Made by a program: the position numbers and the translations under genes. Below are positions 13,508 to 25,469 of a stretch of DNA of 64,000 bases, piece by piece; the first letter of the stretch is position 1; every line of letters begins with the position of its first letter. The stretch covers positions 43,957,726 through 44,021,725 of the forward strand of contig NC_054534.1 in assembly GCF_017654505.1 (NCBI RefSeq). The letters run 5' to 3'. Under the pieces are notes generated by a model, which was not told the DNA's origin, did not search any database, and saw nothing but the letters and a program-made list of their open reading frames with translations. The DNA is from Polyodon spathula. Taxonomy: Eukaryota > Chordata > Actinopteri > Acipenseriformes > Polyodontidae.

Positions 13508-13652
13508 ATGGCCCAGGAGACAAACCAGAGCCCAGTGTTGTGCGCTATGGGCTGCGGCTTTTATGGGAATCCTAGGACAAGTGGGATGTGCTCGGTATGC
13601 TACAAGGAGCACCTGCAGAGGCAGCAAAGCAGTGGCAGAATGAGCCCAATGG
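13508..13652 (+). CDS. zfand5: zfand5 coding exon 1 (A20 domain)
   Basis: This exon encodes residues 1-48 plus the first base of codon 49. The start is the first ATG after AG acceptors at 13497-13498 and 13504-13505, and the N-terminus reads MAQETNQ as in the family. The donor GT is at 13653. It carries all four A20 cysteines. The 5' boundary of the exon is ambiguous by a few bases because of the two AG dinucleotides. Confidence 0.95.
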
Positions 13653-14947
13653 GTAAGATTAACTACAACATCCACACATTTAGGTGAACGTGAAGGTGTA
13701 TTGTACTGAATTCTAATTATTTTCATTTGTTCATAGATCTAGGCCCTATACATTTTTATCTGTGAGACATTCAGTACGTTTACATGAGAAAGCATTTTAC
13801 GAAAACTTATGTTTTCGGAAAACTGATTTTCTTAAAACGTCACTTTTCTGTGTTTGCATGATTTAACGATAGGAAATCTAAGTAGAATTCAACTATATAC
13901 ATAGATTGAAGTTTTCAGAAAACACAGGATGTTTTCGCATGCAAAGTACTGTTGTAGCCTAAGTACGATTTGAACAGACCGGACATTTCTGAGACAGAAC
14001 GAAGACCAATCCAGTAACTCAAGTGCTTTATCGAAGTGTCCAGTCTTAAATACAAAGATTACTATACTATACCTCTATTCAGATTCCCCACAATGTGCAG
14101 TCAGCCTTTCCAACAGTTCATCCTGTTCTATATTACCAGTTTCTTTTGCAGATATTAAATTATCACGTAACTGGAAAACGTTTGCTGCTTCACTATGGGC
14201 TATTAACAAACACATGCAGACTTTATCAAATGTATTACTTTATCCCTAACTATAGAAATGAATGCACGTAGACTGACTACAGTATTATTATTATTTTCTC
14301 TTTTCTAAAACCAAGTGCAGAAGGGTCAAAGTGTGCACATGTGCAGTATGCTATTTCAAAAACGATCAAGCTAGTCATGCCTCTCATAACACCATCTACT
14401 GTACTGCTACAGGGTGAAAAGGGTAAGACTGTCTTCCCTGTGATGGAGTTTTTCTGTACAAAACCCCTTTTAACAAGTCTGCCTTTCACCAAACACCTCA
14501 TTTTCTATGGTTACATTGTCAGTACAGTACTCAGTAAGCTTTGTCTAGCATCAAGTGACCCCAAACTGTTTTAAGTCAGGTTTACCATGTTGTTGCAGAA
14601 AGATCACTTTGTACATTTGCTCAATCGTAGAACAATTTCAAAATACTCATCTGCCTGTGTAGTTGTTTATCCTGTACTTTTTAACGAAACAATGCAGGGC
14701 ATAATGGAGGTGGCACAGTAATAAACCAGCAGGGTTGTATGGCCTAAACTAGGGTGTTAGCTTTTTGGGTAATCATTGCTACAGTTGATGTGCCATTCCT
14801 GTGTTTGAGTTGATAAGTGGATTATTGATTTAAGTGTGTTTATGACTTGAATAGCATTTGTGTTTTTGTGTTCATTGGCTTGTGAAGAGGAGGTTTGTTA
14901 CAACCTAAAATTTCAATATATTCTTGTCTAAATGTTTTAAGTAACTA

Positions 14948-14982
<35 letters not shown>

Positions 14983-17900
14983 TAGTACAGCTAATGGTGT
15001 TAGCTGTTTTAAATGTGGCATTGTTATTGACAGGAATGCTTCTTAATCTCTTTGCTAATATTACCTTAATGTAGGTGTTAGTTTAAGGTTGTATAGAATT
15101 AAACTAGAATGGAAGTGTGTTTCCTTTGTGTTACAGTAAAGTGAGTTTTTGTGGTTGTGCCAGTTCACCTGTTCTACGAAAGGACAATGAAACTTCTATT
15201 TTAATTAAAATATTTCTGAGAATTTGTTGATAAACTGAGATTGTACATTACAAACAAGCTGAATGTCAGAACTAAAGCAACTCCATTTGGGTTTTGTTGT
15301 GACAGATGTTTTAATTAAAAGCAATTGCAGTATGATTGCTTCTAGAATAATGTTCTACACAAGTTTTTATGTATATTTATATTTTTCTATTAAAGGTCAA
15401 TTTTGTTTGCTCCAGGTACTAGCAGTGTTTCCAATAGTCCTACCTCGGAAGCTTCTGCTATCCAGAGAATAGAAGCTAGTTTGATTAACTCGGAAGCCAC
15501 TTCTGCCAGCATGGCTGACACAACAAGGTGAGTCCAGGAGTTTATCGTGACATTTTCATCATGAGGGTCTATATCCAAAGGTGGTGGGATGTAAAGAAAA
15601 CTTTTCACCAAGACTAGTGTCAGTAGTCTGAAAGATAATTTTTAGTAAATGCTCTATCATTACTCGGCTACAAAATTCTTAAAAGTAATAACGGTTAAGC
15701 TGACAGATGTACTTTTCTAGAACAGCTTGTTTTGTAAAGAACAGTTTCTTCCAGTTAATGTGTATGTGATTTTGAATTTGTTACTTTGAGTCTAGGGATA
15801 CAACAATTTGAATAACCTCAGGTGTTTACTTGTATGTGGGTATAAGTATAGAGAAATGCCATCTGAAAGATGCTGCATTGAAGTAACTACTGAACTCTTC
15901 TGTACTTGTCAGAGGTATGCCAGCAGCTTCCTTGCCTGTAACGCAACAAATGACAGAAATGAGCATTTCCAGGGAGGAAAAAGTCACGACGCCAAAAGCT
16001 GAGGCAGCAGAACCAGGTATGGTTTGTTTGAATTTAAAATCGCTATTCTATAAGGTTTTAAAAAGTATCGGGGTTCTGAAAAATAGTCTCCACGTGTTGC
16101 TACAACTGTTTAAATGTGCCTGTAATTTATTTTCATTGTTCACGTCCTGACAACTTTACACTTTTAACTTTGATCTTTTGAAATATTTTTTTTTCAAAAT
16201 GGCCTCCTCGATTTCAAAGTGAAAAAAAGATACATACACACATACATATATGCATATTAGTCTCCGGCTGAATGAACAGCCCTTAGGAAGCAAGTGTTCT
16301 AAAACAGAGTTGACCAGCAATATGAGTCAATAAATAAATAAATATGTCTTGCTTGTCATGACGCATGTGCATCAAAATATGAAATGAACAGAATATGTAA
16401 GAGAAAAGCAATAAGAAAGTGTATGTTAATAAGCTATAATAATAAAGTAGACAAACTGTCAAACGAAATTGACATTGCACTCCTGTACACATTAAAATAA
16501 ATGCAGCAGCTGCTCTAGATTAATTATGAATACATTTAAATATGGAATATTTAAGACATGCACAACCTTATTTAACAGAATGGTGAAGCAACTCACTAGA
16601 ATGGGAAACACCAAATTGCTCAGTGACTTGTCTGATTCAAGTTTTTTTCAACAGCCCAAACAATTTCCAACTTGCAGCAAGAGAAACAGTGGCGAGTTTC
16701 GCCATTTGTTTACATGCTATTTTGTAGTAAGGTTCACTTGTGGAAATCGGAATACAAAACGAGCCAGTGATATGATGCCGGCTTTGGAAAGATTTGAATA
16801 AGCCAATCTGTGTGCCTCAAGACAGTCTTGATGAAAATCCGTTTTGAAAAGATTGAATAAACCATTTGAGTTTGTCTTACGATGTTTTGTAACCTGATGA
16901 GTATCAGTGATTCTTGTTTACCTGAAAAACCCATGTCGCTTGTTATTTTCTACACTCTTTTTTTTTTTTTCTCATCTTTGGGAAAGTGATAAATGCTTTT
17001 TTTTTTCTTTCTTGATCTTAATCTAGTAATTTGAATAGAAAAAAAAAACATATATTGTCCTGTTTTCATGGGTATATTATGACCATATCTCGGATGGGGG
17101 TACGCAGTAGACTAGATTATTTGGAAAGGGGTACAGGCCCTAAAAAGTTTGAAAACCACTGACGTAGTCTGGTCCCTGATTTTAATTGGAGAAGCAACTC
17201 AAACCCTCCTACCCACTACTGAAGTGACCAGAAAAAGAAAAAAGTCTATCATAACTGTAGAAAACCTTATATACATCGGTACTTCGGAAACAATAAAGAC
17301 TTGTCTCCTTTTTTTCCCCCAACACTATTTAGTATTTCATTGTTATTGTTTTTTAAACGTGAAGTATTTTTATTATGTATTCTGCTTATTGTTTTCAAAG
17401 TGATACATGGATAGAAACGTGTTCTTCTATGACCTGCGGGACCTTGCAATACTTACTAAAAGTTTTGTTGAACTTTTACAAGGCATTGTTTCACATGAGG
17501 TGATTTAAAAATAAATAAATAAATAAATAGCTGACCTGCCTTTTTATATCTACTTTTAGTATTGCAGACTTCAAAATTGTATTTTTTTTTGGTTCAGCAC
17601 ACCAGTATACACTACTTCAGGAAATATAAATAAATACTTTTACAGATTTCTTTTCACCTGAGATTTTACAAATTTAGAGCCTTTTTAACACAACACATGG
17701 TTTATAACTGAAACATTTATTTAAAAAATAAATAATAGTGAGTACACCTGCATTGTATAAACTGGGCCTTCTGATTCACCAGTTTGTCTGCCAGCAATGA
17801 TCCAATAGTCTTGCCATCTTGAAATGAAATTCTATACCGTGAAAATACCATAAAAAATGTTTTTTCTCAGGATCTTTATAAGCAATAACGGTGCCCGCTC

Positions 17901-19435
17901 TTGATTGGATACAACAAAGTGGGAGGAGGGGGGGCTACAAAACTGAGCCTCTTTAAAGGTTGTAACCTTATTTTTTTATTCATATAACCCTTTCATTCAC
18001 AGTTGTAACTCAGCCTACTGCATCAGCTTCCCACCCCAGTGCACCAGGAAGTGATGAAGCAAAAGCCCCAGAACTGCCCAAAACAAGGAAGAACAGGTGT
18101 TTCATGTGTAGAAAGAAGGTTGGCCTAACAGGTGAGATGGCAGCAAGATATATATGCAATAAGGCCTAAGAGGGTGTCCGTATACATCGAATATTCAGTG
18201 TATACGAACACCCTGAAGGGCCTTATTGCATTTATAATCCAGGTAAAACAGTGGATTTGATGAAGAAAAAAAAGGATGTGTCATGTTTGGGGCAAATAAT
18301 AATGAGTTTTTTATTAAGTATCCTTACACCAATATAGTATTCCCATTTATAACTCTGAACTACACACCAAGTTAAGCTGAGTTAATTAATTTAATTAAAA
18401 TGTAAAAGAAATAACATCTTTATTTTTGATACTGTGCACATTGCCATTGAAAATATACACCAGGAGGCGGAGTTGAGACGGCACAGAGTTTTTTTTTTTT
18501 TTTTCCCTCTCACTGTTTGAGCAGAACAGATAGGAGGAATAAAATATATATTTAACAAGGTCTTGGATTTCAGTAATTTTTCATGTCTATGTCAGAGGGG
18601 AGGATAATCTGCAGAAGTGGCTTTGTTTTTCTGTAACATTTACAAACTGCTAAATAAGTTATTTGAAGTGACAGTCAGGGTGAGTGAGTATAGAGACTTT
18701 GTTTGTTTGTTTGTTTTTTTTCCTCACTGTTTTTCTCTTCCAGTTAATTTAATTGTTCTTCATCCAAATTGACATGTCTACTTACTCTTTTGAGGGTTTT
18801 ATGCTGGCAATGGTCACTCAGTTTTATAGCTTTACTGTAGGTCTATAACTGTAAACAAGATGGCTGCTGTTATTTTAAATTCTGTGAGGCAGTTCATTGA
18901 TTTAGAATATGTGACAAGGCTCCAACTGTGCGTATTCATCCAATAAACGGACAGCTGGAACCTTGCTCGACCAATCACATTGCTTGTTTCATGTTCCATT
19001 GCCAGCCCTGGATTTTTTATATAATTGGGGCCATTTTTGAATGCTCAACTTATACAGCTATTTTATTTTATTTTATTAAATAAATGTTGGTATTTGATTT
19101 AAGTACCTAATAGTAATAGGCGAGATGAGATTAGGAAAATTATAGCAATTTGCTCTCTCAAATTCGAATTTTGCAACAATGGAACAGAAAGATAAATAAT
19201 CTTTCTACAGAGTTTAATTAAGAAAAAAAAAACATGAAAAGACAACTACAAAGCATTGACACCCTTTTTTACTTCTTTTGTGTTAGGTTTCGGTTGTCGC
19301 TGTGGAAATTTGTTCTGTGGACTTCACCGTTACTCTGACCAGCACAACTGTCCATATGATTACAAAGCAGAAGCCGCAGAAAAGATCAGGAAAGAAAACC
19401 CTGTTGTTGTAGCTGACAAGATCCAGAGAATATAA
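13508..19435 (+). CDS. zfand5: AN1-type zinc finger protein 5, complete CDS in five coding exons
   Basis: The joined exons 13508-13652, 15416-15527, 15913-16016, 18003-18131 and 19287-19435 total 639 nt: 212 residues plus TAA. Every junction has GT/AG ends and keeps the frame. Residues 12-31 form the A20 zinc finger (Cys12, 16, 28, 31). Residues 153-185 form the AN1 finger (Cys153, 156, 167, 169, 174; His177, His183; Cys185). The middle is a Ser/Thr-rich linker containing the ZFAND5-type segment [13 protein letters not shown]. The last residues end IQRI as in ZFAND5, not IQKI as in ZFAND6. Human ZFAND5 is 213 residues, so the gene is full length. In the family, the A20 domain binds ubiquitin and the AN1 domain helps engage the 26S proteasome; the protein (ZNF216) raises proteasome activity, for example in muscle atrophy. 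No broken residue is seen. Whether it is the only copy in this genome cannot be told. Confidence 0.97.
13772..13951. mobile_element. possible MITE with CAGTAC ends
   Basis: The left end CAGTACGTTTACATGAGAAA resembles the reverse complement of the right end, CAGTACTTTGCATGCGAAAA. The interval is about 180 bp and has internal complementary GTTTTC-rich segments. It lies in the intron after the A20 exon. No target duplication was recognised. Confidence 0.45.
14950..14981. repeat. poly-T tract in zfand5 intron
   Basis: Thirty-two consecutive T. It could be the A-tail of an inverted retroposed sequence, but no element body was recognised next to it. Confidence 0.9.
15416..15527 (+). CDS. zfand5: zfand5 coding exon 2 (Ser/Thr-rich linker)
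   Basis: The acceptor is CTCCAG at 15410-15415 and the donor GTGAGT starts at 15528. The exon is 112 nt and encodes codon 49 (split) to 86 (split). The residues are rich in Ser, Thr and Ala, as expected for the linker that diverges fastest in the family. Confidence 0.92.
15913..16016 (+). CDS. zfand5: zfand5 coding exon 3
   Basis: The acceptor is TTGTCAG, ending at 15912, and the donor GTATGG starts at 16017. The exon is 104 nt, residues 86-120 plus one base. It holds the conserved stretch [15 protein letters not shown], which separates ZFAND5 from ZFAND6. Confidence 0.95.
17065..17160. mobile_element. hAT-type short element end
   Basis: The segment with GGGGGTACGCAG and ending AAAGTTTGAAAACCACTGA resembles the terminal sequence (CAGTGGTTTTCAAAC in reverse) of hAT-derived short elements widespread in vertebrates. 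Its partner end was not found. Confidence 0.4.
18003..18131 (+). CDS. zfand5: zfand5 coding exon 4 (start of AN1 domain)
   Basis: The acceptor is TTCACAG, ending at 18002, and the donor GTGAGA starts at 18132. The exon is 129 nt, residues 121-163 plus one base. It supplies AN1 Cys153 and Cys156 in [15 protein letters not shown] palindromic repeat lies only 23 bp downstream of the donor. Confidence 0.96.
18155..18230. mobile_element. palindromic MITE-like hairpin in zfand5 intron
   Basis: TGCAATAAGGCC (18155-18166) pairs with GGCCTTATTGCA (18219-18230), and the inner AGGGTGTCCGTATACA pairs with TGTATACGAACACCCT with one mismatch. Nearly the whole 76 bp is one inverted repeat with a small loop. 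It starts 23 bp after the donor of the exon ending at 18131. Confidence 0.7.
19287..19435 (+). CDS. zfand5: zfand5 coding exon 5 (AN1 domain end and stop)
   Basis: The acceptor is TGTTAG, ending at 19286. The exon encodes the rest of the AN1 finger ([19 protein letters not shown]) and the basic C-terminal tail ([11 protein letters not shown]) ending IQRI, then TAA at 19433-19435. Confidence 0.97.
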
Positions 19436-20747
19436 GGTGTAAAACCTTGTGCTAAACAGTGTGGATAAAGGACTTTCTTTCTTTTTTTATGATTCCGATC
19501 TTGAAAATCCTATACAGAGCAGATGCATGATTGTTTGTTTTAGTTTTTTTTTTTTTACTTTTAAATGTTCTTTTGTTTTTTTGTTTGTGGTGTATATTTA
19601 TCTTACTGGATTTAAAAAACAAAACAAAAAAAAACACAACCTGCAGCCCCGGGCATCGTTTCAGGAGATCTACATTTTTTTGTGCCCTCAAACTCAACTA
19701 GCTCTCCTCTTGCCTTCATCGTGCCAAAAGTGGGATTGGATATTCATCATATTCATATTCACGGTTTTGCTTCTTTTTGCAAAGCTATGAAAATGTTTTT
19801 GCTGTTTGATTGGATAGCTGTCTAAATACCAACTTTATTACTGCTAGTTACAGAGACAGACCTGAGAGATACAATGCATGTTCTATTCATCGTTTTACAA
19901 TTATGTTCTGACAAAGGAAAAGCAAATCTAAACACACATAATCCATCTTTGATGTCCTTGGCATCATTAATGACATATTCAACCAAGCAACATTTTTAAT
20001 GTCACTCTGTTGCTTTCTGAGTTGTCTAACTGTAGCTGAACAAGTAGTTAAACATACCTTAGTTTATGTTGTGCCATATGTCATCACTGGTCAATTTGAA
20101 GCGCTACTACCGCTGACCGTGTACAATAAAATGAGTAGGCTAGTGACTATATAAGATTGCTACATATAACTTATTGTAGTTTATTAATTTTGCGATGGAT
20201 ATTTGATACCTGAAAGAATGCCCAGTAGTCTGTCTTTTACTTAGGTTTGGGAGTTGGGTATTATTGGGTGTATTGCATGGGTTGCATAGCTACAACAGTG
20301 TAAAATATCTGACGTGTAGAAATGGCAATATACTTCACTAATGCGTGTTAAATATTTTCATATTTGTTTAACATTATTTTATTTAAATTTTTGTGATGTC
20401 CAGAGGTTGTGCTGATACGTGTCTAATGTTTATGTGTGTATAATGGGTATGTGAGATGCACTGTCTCTCACTCACTCACGCACACACACATTTATTTGTA
20501 TACAGTGGGTACAATGACAGTAGCTAAAGACCATTTTCTTTGGTTTTCCTTACTCTGGGGTGTCCGTTAAGATTAATAACCAAGGTTTTTAAAAACGTGT
20601 TCTCACTTCATTAGCATAATGTTTTCATTAGACCCATCTTGTTGTTCATGGTACTTTGACCAGGATGAAGTTCATTAGGCTCAACACCAAACGATTAATT
20701 TCCTGAATTCCCAGTAATATGAACTCCCTGTTCCTGTGTATTTTTTC

Positions 20748-20776
20748 GTGTGCCGCAAGAGTCGCTTGCGGCACAC
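20748..20776 (+). other. perfect GC-rich hairpin in zfand5 3' UTR
   Basis: GTGTGCCGCAAG (20748-20759) and its exact reverse complement CTTGCGGCACAC (20765-20776) are separated by AGTCG. The stem is 12 bp with a 5-nt loop, in otherwise AT-rich sequence. It could be an RNA element of the zfand5 mRNA or the core of a palindromic mobile repeat. Confidence 0.6.
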
Positions 20777-21263
20777 AAATTGTTGTAGGATCCTATTGCA
20801 CGTAACAAAGCAAGGGAACTTTTTAGTGTTTTGACAGGGTTAATGCGCAAGGAGGCAGGAAGAAATAACAGGTGAAAATGAAGTCTTGACATTTTTTATT
20901 TTTTGAATAGAGAGAAACTGCAAAATTCGTGTTGCTAATGACAGGATAATATGTATTTTAAGCCTTGGTTATTACACATTTAAATTCCCTGAGTGTACTC
21001 TGAATAAAATGTTTACAAAGCTTCAGCAACACTAGAAGTGGACATTTTAAAATGAATACCATTCTAAAGAATTGTATTAGTTGTAGAGGTTTATTTTATT
21101 TTAATTCTTCGTTTTTCAGAGTCCACTTTAGATGTCTGATGGGGCATGTACCTTTCCTTGTCAAAACCCAGCTGGTTGCAATATGAAAGTCTTGGATTTG
21201 ACCCCTGTATACATGTATACCTATATAGTTCAAATTATCAATGTGGTAACATATTCTTGTCGA

Positions 21264-21266
<3 letters not shown>

Positions 21267-21334
<68 letters not shown>
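21267..21334. repeat. (TA)n microsatellite in zfand5 3' UTR
   Basis: About 34 TA units, probably transcribed in the longest zfand5 mRNA. Confidence 0.95.
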
Positions 21335-21338
<4 letters not shown>

Positions 21339-21520
21339 AATATAATATAAATTTGGCTGCCTGGCATCTGTTTGTTTCTAATATAGGAATGTGAGATTTT
21401 GCTTTTAATATTTTGTTTTTATTTTCACTTTTAGTCATGCAAATTTGTAAAAAGTGTGTTCCTATTTATGTATTACATATAATCTTGCTATCCGGCATTA
21501 ATGCTAAAATGTATTATGTA

Positions 21521-21526
21521 AATAAA
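21521..21526 (+). terminator. zfand5: distal polyadenylation signal of zfand5
   Basis: AATAAA is followed by GTACAGTGAGATGTTATGTTTG, a GT-rich region of the kind found downstream of cleavage sites. Two upstream AATAAA hexamers (20125, 21003) could give shorter transcripts. Confidence 0.5.
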
Positions 21527-21545
21527 ATGTACAGTGAGATGTTAT

Positions 21546-23240
21546 GTTTGACGTTCTGTGTACACCAATTTTTATAAAAGGAAATCTGCATGTGTTCTCT
21601 CCTCCATCTTTATGGAACATTGTCTTGTACGAAGAAAATACGGTAATTCTAAAAGGTAAATTTATTAGTAAGATTCACGTACCAGGATAATGTACTATAG
21701 AATGAGGTTTGTAAACCCAAGATAAGTAGCAAAATTCTTCCTGATGATACTGCCCTTTTTAAGAAGGGCAACAGCACTACAGTGTGACAATGTTAAATCA
21801 CAAAAGCTAGTCCTTTTCAGTAATTTGACACCAACTACATCTTGTTTAAGTCTAGTAATTGAATATTTTTACAGTGTCCTGTCTTGGTTTTCATAATCAG
21901 CTGTAAGAAATTGCAAGGTAGGTTTAAAAATGTTTGAGGTTTGGCTGTGCGTTCGGATTTTATTTCTGGTGTACGTTGTGTCACTATGCAGGGCATGCTC
22001 TTGGCAAGAAGAGATGGAACAACTGCATCATGTCCCCACAATTTTTTAAAAAGCACTGACCGCAGAAAAAGACCGACTGATAAGGCGTGTTGGGTTATGA
22101 GTGAAAGGTTTGTTGAACAAGCATAAACTGCCTGATTTCTGTGTCAGTGTGAGAGGTATAGGAGCCTGGGTTGTTAAATATAAAGTTTTATGAACTCGAG
22201 CAATGCAATGCAAGTCATTAGGTTTCAATACATTCAGTGTTCCAGTACATTTAAGACTCCCAGTGAAGTCATTATAAATGAGTCTGGTATGCAGTCCCAT
22301 TCCCAAAGTTTTGGGAGGATTCAAAATAAACACATGATACATTTCTGTGAAATCTTATATAAAATAAAAACAAATACATAGGTAAGCTTATACATGCATT
22401 GAGTTGACAGTTTACAGAATGATTTCAAGTAAATTAAGCCGTGTTGCTCAGTGACAAGTGTAGTTAATGTACAATATAAAGGAGTAGGTATTCTCTTTTA
22501 TTCCCTGCCCTTTGTTAGATGAAGGCCTGTTCCCAGCTCTGTGGCATGATCTGGCTTTGACTTTTAACAGGTGCAAGCATCACGTTTCATGTTTTCCTCA
22601 GCAAGAGGCAAGCACAAGCCTTCTCATCACTCTAGAAGGGGTGGTCCTTGGTTCATTCTCACAAATTTGATTCACCGCCCTATAGCACTATTGATGTTTT
22701 AACCTCTATAAAGTTAGTCAACAACACAGAGACTCTGGCTTCAGAGTCCCTGCAGTTATTACATATTCTCAATATATAATCAGATTAAAAGTAACCAACC
22801 CACCTAAGAGCTATCTTTTTAAGTTTTAAAAGGATTGAAAGTCAGATGGCATTACATGTACCCATTAATACTGTACAACAAAAAGTTTGTAATTGGAAAT
22901 CCTATTACTGTGTTTTCAGTTGCTTTGTTGTTATTTTGTCCAGTTTAAATGTATTTAGTTAGCAAAGTAATTGTGAGTTATTTTTATGTATCCAGTGTTC
23001 TATAGATTTAACTAGCCCTTACAGAAATTAAATACATTGAATTTTAGAATTGAGACATAGGGGCACATGTAAGTATAAGCGTAGTGCAAATAATTGTGGA
23101 AGCAAAATTCAAATTGCATTGCGGCCAGGCTATTATTTTGCACTGTGCCCTATGTAACCTTAAGAGCAATGCAAATTACTCAACACACACAAATAATGAT
23201 CCACAGTTATGATAATGAGGGTCTCAATGAGAACATCGGT
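21546..23240. other. intergenic, nothing recognised
   Basis: AT-rich sequence with only short unsupported reading frames. Confidence 0.4.
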
Positions 23241-23329
23241 CTATATAGCGGTTGCACTTGCAGAGTTAGGAGTACAGAGATCAGTAGGCGCTGTATGACA
23301 TTTGTGGAGCACTAAAATACAATCCAAAA

Positions 23330-23580
23330 AAAAATTAAAAATCAGTATGACATCCAAAAATTTGTTAGCACTCTGGAAAAGGTGGATTGGGCTATCCCTC
23401 CAGACATTCCAACTGTGGTCTGAAAGGAACCAGAGGCTATAGTGCAGAGAACACAGCACTTTCACATGTGCAGGGATAGCGGTCTCTAGCTCCTCCCTCA
23501 ATTCAGCTATTAGGTCTAGGATGACCTGCAGAGTGAGACTACAACGCTTTAGCACAGCATCCTCCGGCATCCCAAACAAA
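23330..23580 (-). pseudogene. PIF/Harbinger-like transposase scrap
   Basis: The minus-strand frame begins MFGMPEDAVLKR and continues with LTLQVILDLIAELREELE and IPAHVKVLCSLHYS. This resembles the N-terminal part of HARBI1/PIF-type nucleases (a helix-rich lead into the PP.xKVLxAL segment). The similarity then fades into frameshifted sequence. It abuts the 5' end of the LINE copy at about 23660. Confidence 0.5.
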
Positions 23581-23659
23581 GTGACCCTAGGCTTGAATAT
23601 GCAGGGTCTGGCTAAGTATCACTGCATCAGGAAGTGTACCACAGCAGCCACCCTGAAGC

Positions 23660-25465
23660 CAGTGACAGGTTTCTGCAGGTGTGTGCTTTTATACTGGCTT
23701 TTACCATGGCAATGGAAGTAATTATAAGCGCATCAAAATGGGTAGTGGGAGGAGAGCGCTTGGCTTCTGGAATGCGACTATCACCAATTCGAGCATACAT
23801 GGATGACGTGACAACAATGACTACAGCAGTAGCCTGCACTAATCGGTTATTGGGCAAATTAACCAATAACATTGAATGGGCACGAATGTAATTCAAGCCC
23901 ATGAAATCAAGGAGCATCTCCATAATTAAAGTAGCAGATAAAAGGTTCTACATCAATGGTGAGACAATACCAACAGTGTCCGAGAAGCCAGTGAAAAGTC
24001 TAGGGAGATGGTAAGACGGGGATCTAAAGGACACAGTTCGTGTGGGAGAAGTTAGACAACAAGCAGTGGAAGGGTTGAAAAACATAGACAGCAGTGCTTT
24101 ACCAGGCAAACTGAAACTCTGGTGCTTTCAGTTTGGTCTACTGCCAAGACTGCTGTGGCCACTGACTGTGTACAAGGTTTCCTCAGCTTTAATCAGTTCA
24201 TACGTCAGGAAATGGTTGGGAGTTCCACGCTGCCTCAGCAGAGTGGGACTTTATGGTAAAGGAATACTGCAGCGACCAATCTCTGCTCTAATCAAGGAGT
24301 TTAAGTGTGCCAAAGTCTGACTGGAAATGACATTAGTAGATTGACGTGACAAATGCGTAAGGGAGGCAGTTCCTGTGTTGAAAACTGGAAGAAAATGGAC
24401 GGCCTGTGGAAGATGCTAAGGCTGCCCTTCGAATCGGAGATATTATGGGGCAAGTTCAGCAAGGAAAAGGAGGTTCTGGTCTCAGTTCAGCTCCTCCTAC
24501 ATGGCACAAGGCAACCCCAGCTCAACGGGGGAAGCTGGCAGTCAATGAGGTGCAAAAGCAGGAGGAGAGGATCAGGTGTGCAAAGGCCATTTCCCAGGCC
24601 AAGCAGGGAGAATGGATGAGGTGGGTGAGTGTGGAACAATGCAAGATCGGCTGGCAAGACCTATGGATAAAGGAACAGAGCAGGATCAGTTTCCTCATCA
24701 GATCAGCATATGATGTTCTCCCATCACCACGGAACCTAAACCTCTAGGTGGGTGAGGATCCCTCATGTCCTTTGTGTTCATTACCAGCAACTTTAAGACA
24801 CATTTTGACAGGATGTAAGGTGGGTCTTAGCCAAGGATGGTTTACTTGGCGCCATGACCAGGTGCTGCGATGTTTGGCCTTAGCATTGGAAGACAAGAGT
24901 AACCTGACCATTAAGTTGCCACCAGTTCCATCAAAGCATTACACACAAAAGACAATATTCCTCCATCCAGGAGAGCAACCACCAAGAAAAGGTGTTAAAA
25001 CCAAGCCTCGCTCAGGACAACTGGAAGCCGCTAGAGACTGGAAGATGCTGGCAGATGTTGGTCAACAGCTAATATTTCCACCTGAGGTTGCCACCACTAA
25101 CCTTCGACCAGACATTGTCTTGTGGTCTGGATCAGCTCGCCTTGTTTATCTGGTAGAGATAACAGTGCCATGGGAAGATGCTGTGGATGAAGTTGATCCC
25201 CGGAGCCAGCATTGCAGCCGTTGTGAGTGCTGATGCGCTGGGGAGGCAAAATGAGCTGATCCCTGGAGCCAGTATCACACTTCAGTAATCAACACCAGAC
25301 AGAAGTATACCTAAAAAAACAGATGGAAAACAACGCAAATGGATGGAGATGCAGATGGATCACACTAGTTTACTGCAAAGCTAAGTCTTAGTTGGTGCTT
25401 ATCTTGGCGAGAGCCGAGTTCAAATCAGCATGAAGTTCAACATCTACTCTTATGTAATGGAAATC
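23660..25465 (+). mobile_element. LINE with restriction-like endonuclease, 5'-truncated copy 1
   Basis: The + strand carries the 3' half of a single-ORF non-LTR retrotransposon. The reverse transcriptase active site is RAYMDDVTTMT (YMDD at 23796-23807), followed by thumb-like sequence (PGKLKLWCFQFGLLPRLLWP). A CCHC knuckle (CPLCSLPATLRHILTGC, spacing C2C7H4C) starts near 24760. A PD-(D/E)XK endonuclease region, RPDIVLW then EITVPWE, follows near 25105-25180. These hallmarks fit the R2/R4/Hero-like group. There are in-frame stops (for example at 24745-24747) and frameshifts. The 3' UTR ends around TGTAATGGAAATC near 25465, as in copy 3. Inactive. Confidence 0.8.
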
Positions 25466-25469
25466 AATC

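Larger units (their letters stand above)
19436..21545 (+). other. zfand5: zfand5 3' UTR (inferred)
   Basis: About 2.1 kb of non-coding sequence follows the stop codon. It has three AATAAA hexamers in the sense orientation (20125-20130, 21003-21008, 21521-21526). The last is followed by TG-rich sequence and is taken as the distal end. The UTR includes a perfect 12-bp stem hairpin (20748-20776), a long TA microsatellite (21267-21334) and T-rich tracts. Long 3' UTRs are usual for this gene. The true cleavage site cannot be fixed without RNA data. Confidence 0.6.

Noticed and set aside
13508..19435. Assignment as zfand6 instead of zfand5
   Set aside because: The linker motif MTEMSISRE, the [11 protein letters not shown] form of the AN1 domain and the IQRI end fit ZFAND5; the neighbouring gda also fits the ZFAND5 locus.
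21132..21438. Open frames rich in Tyr-Ile or His-Thr repeats
   Set aside because: These translate TA, CATA or CA microsatellites (also at 11229, 34126, 43869 and 44021) and have no coding support.
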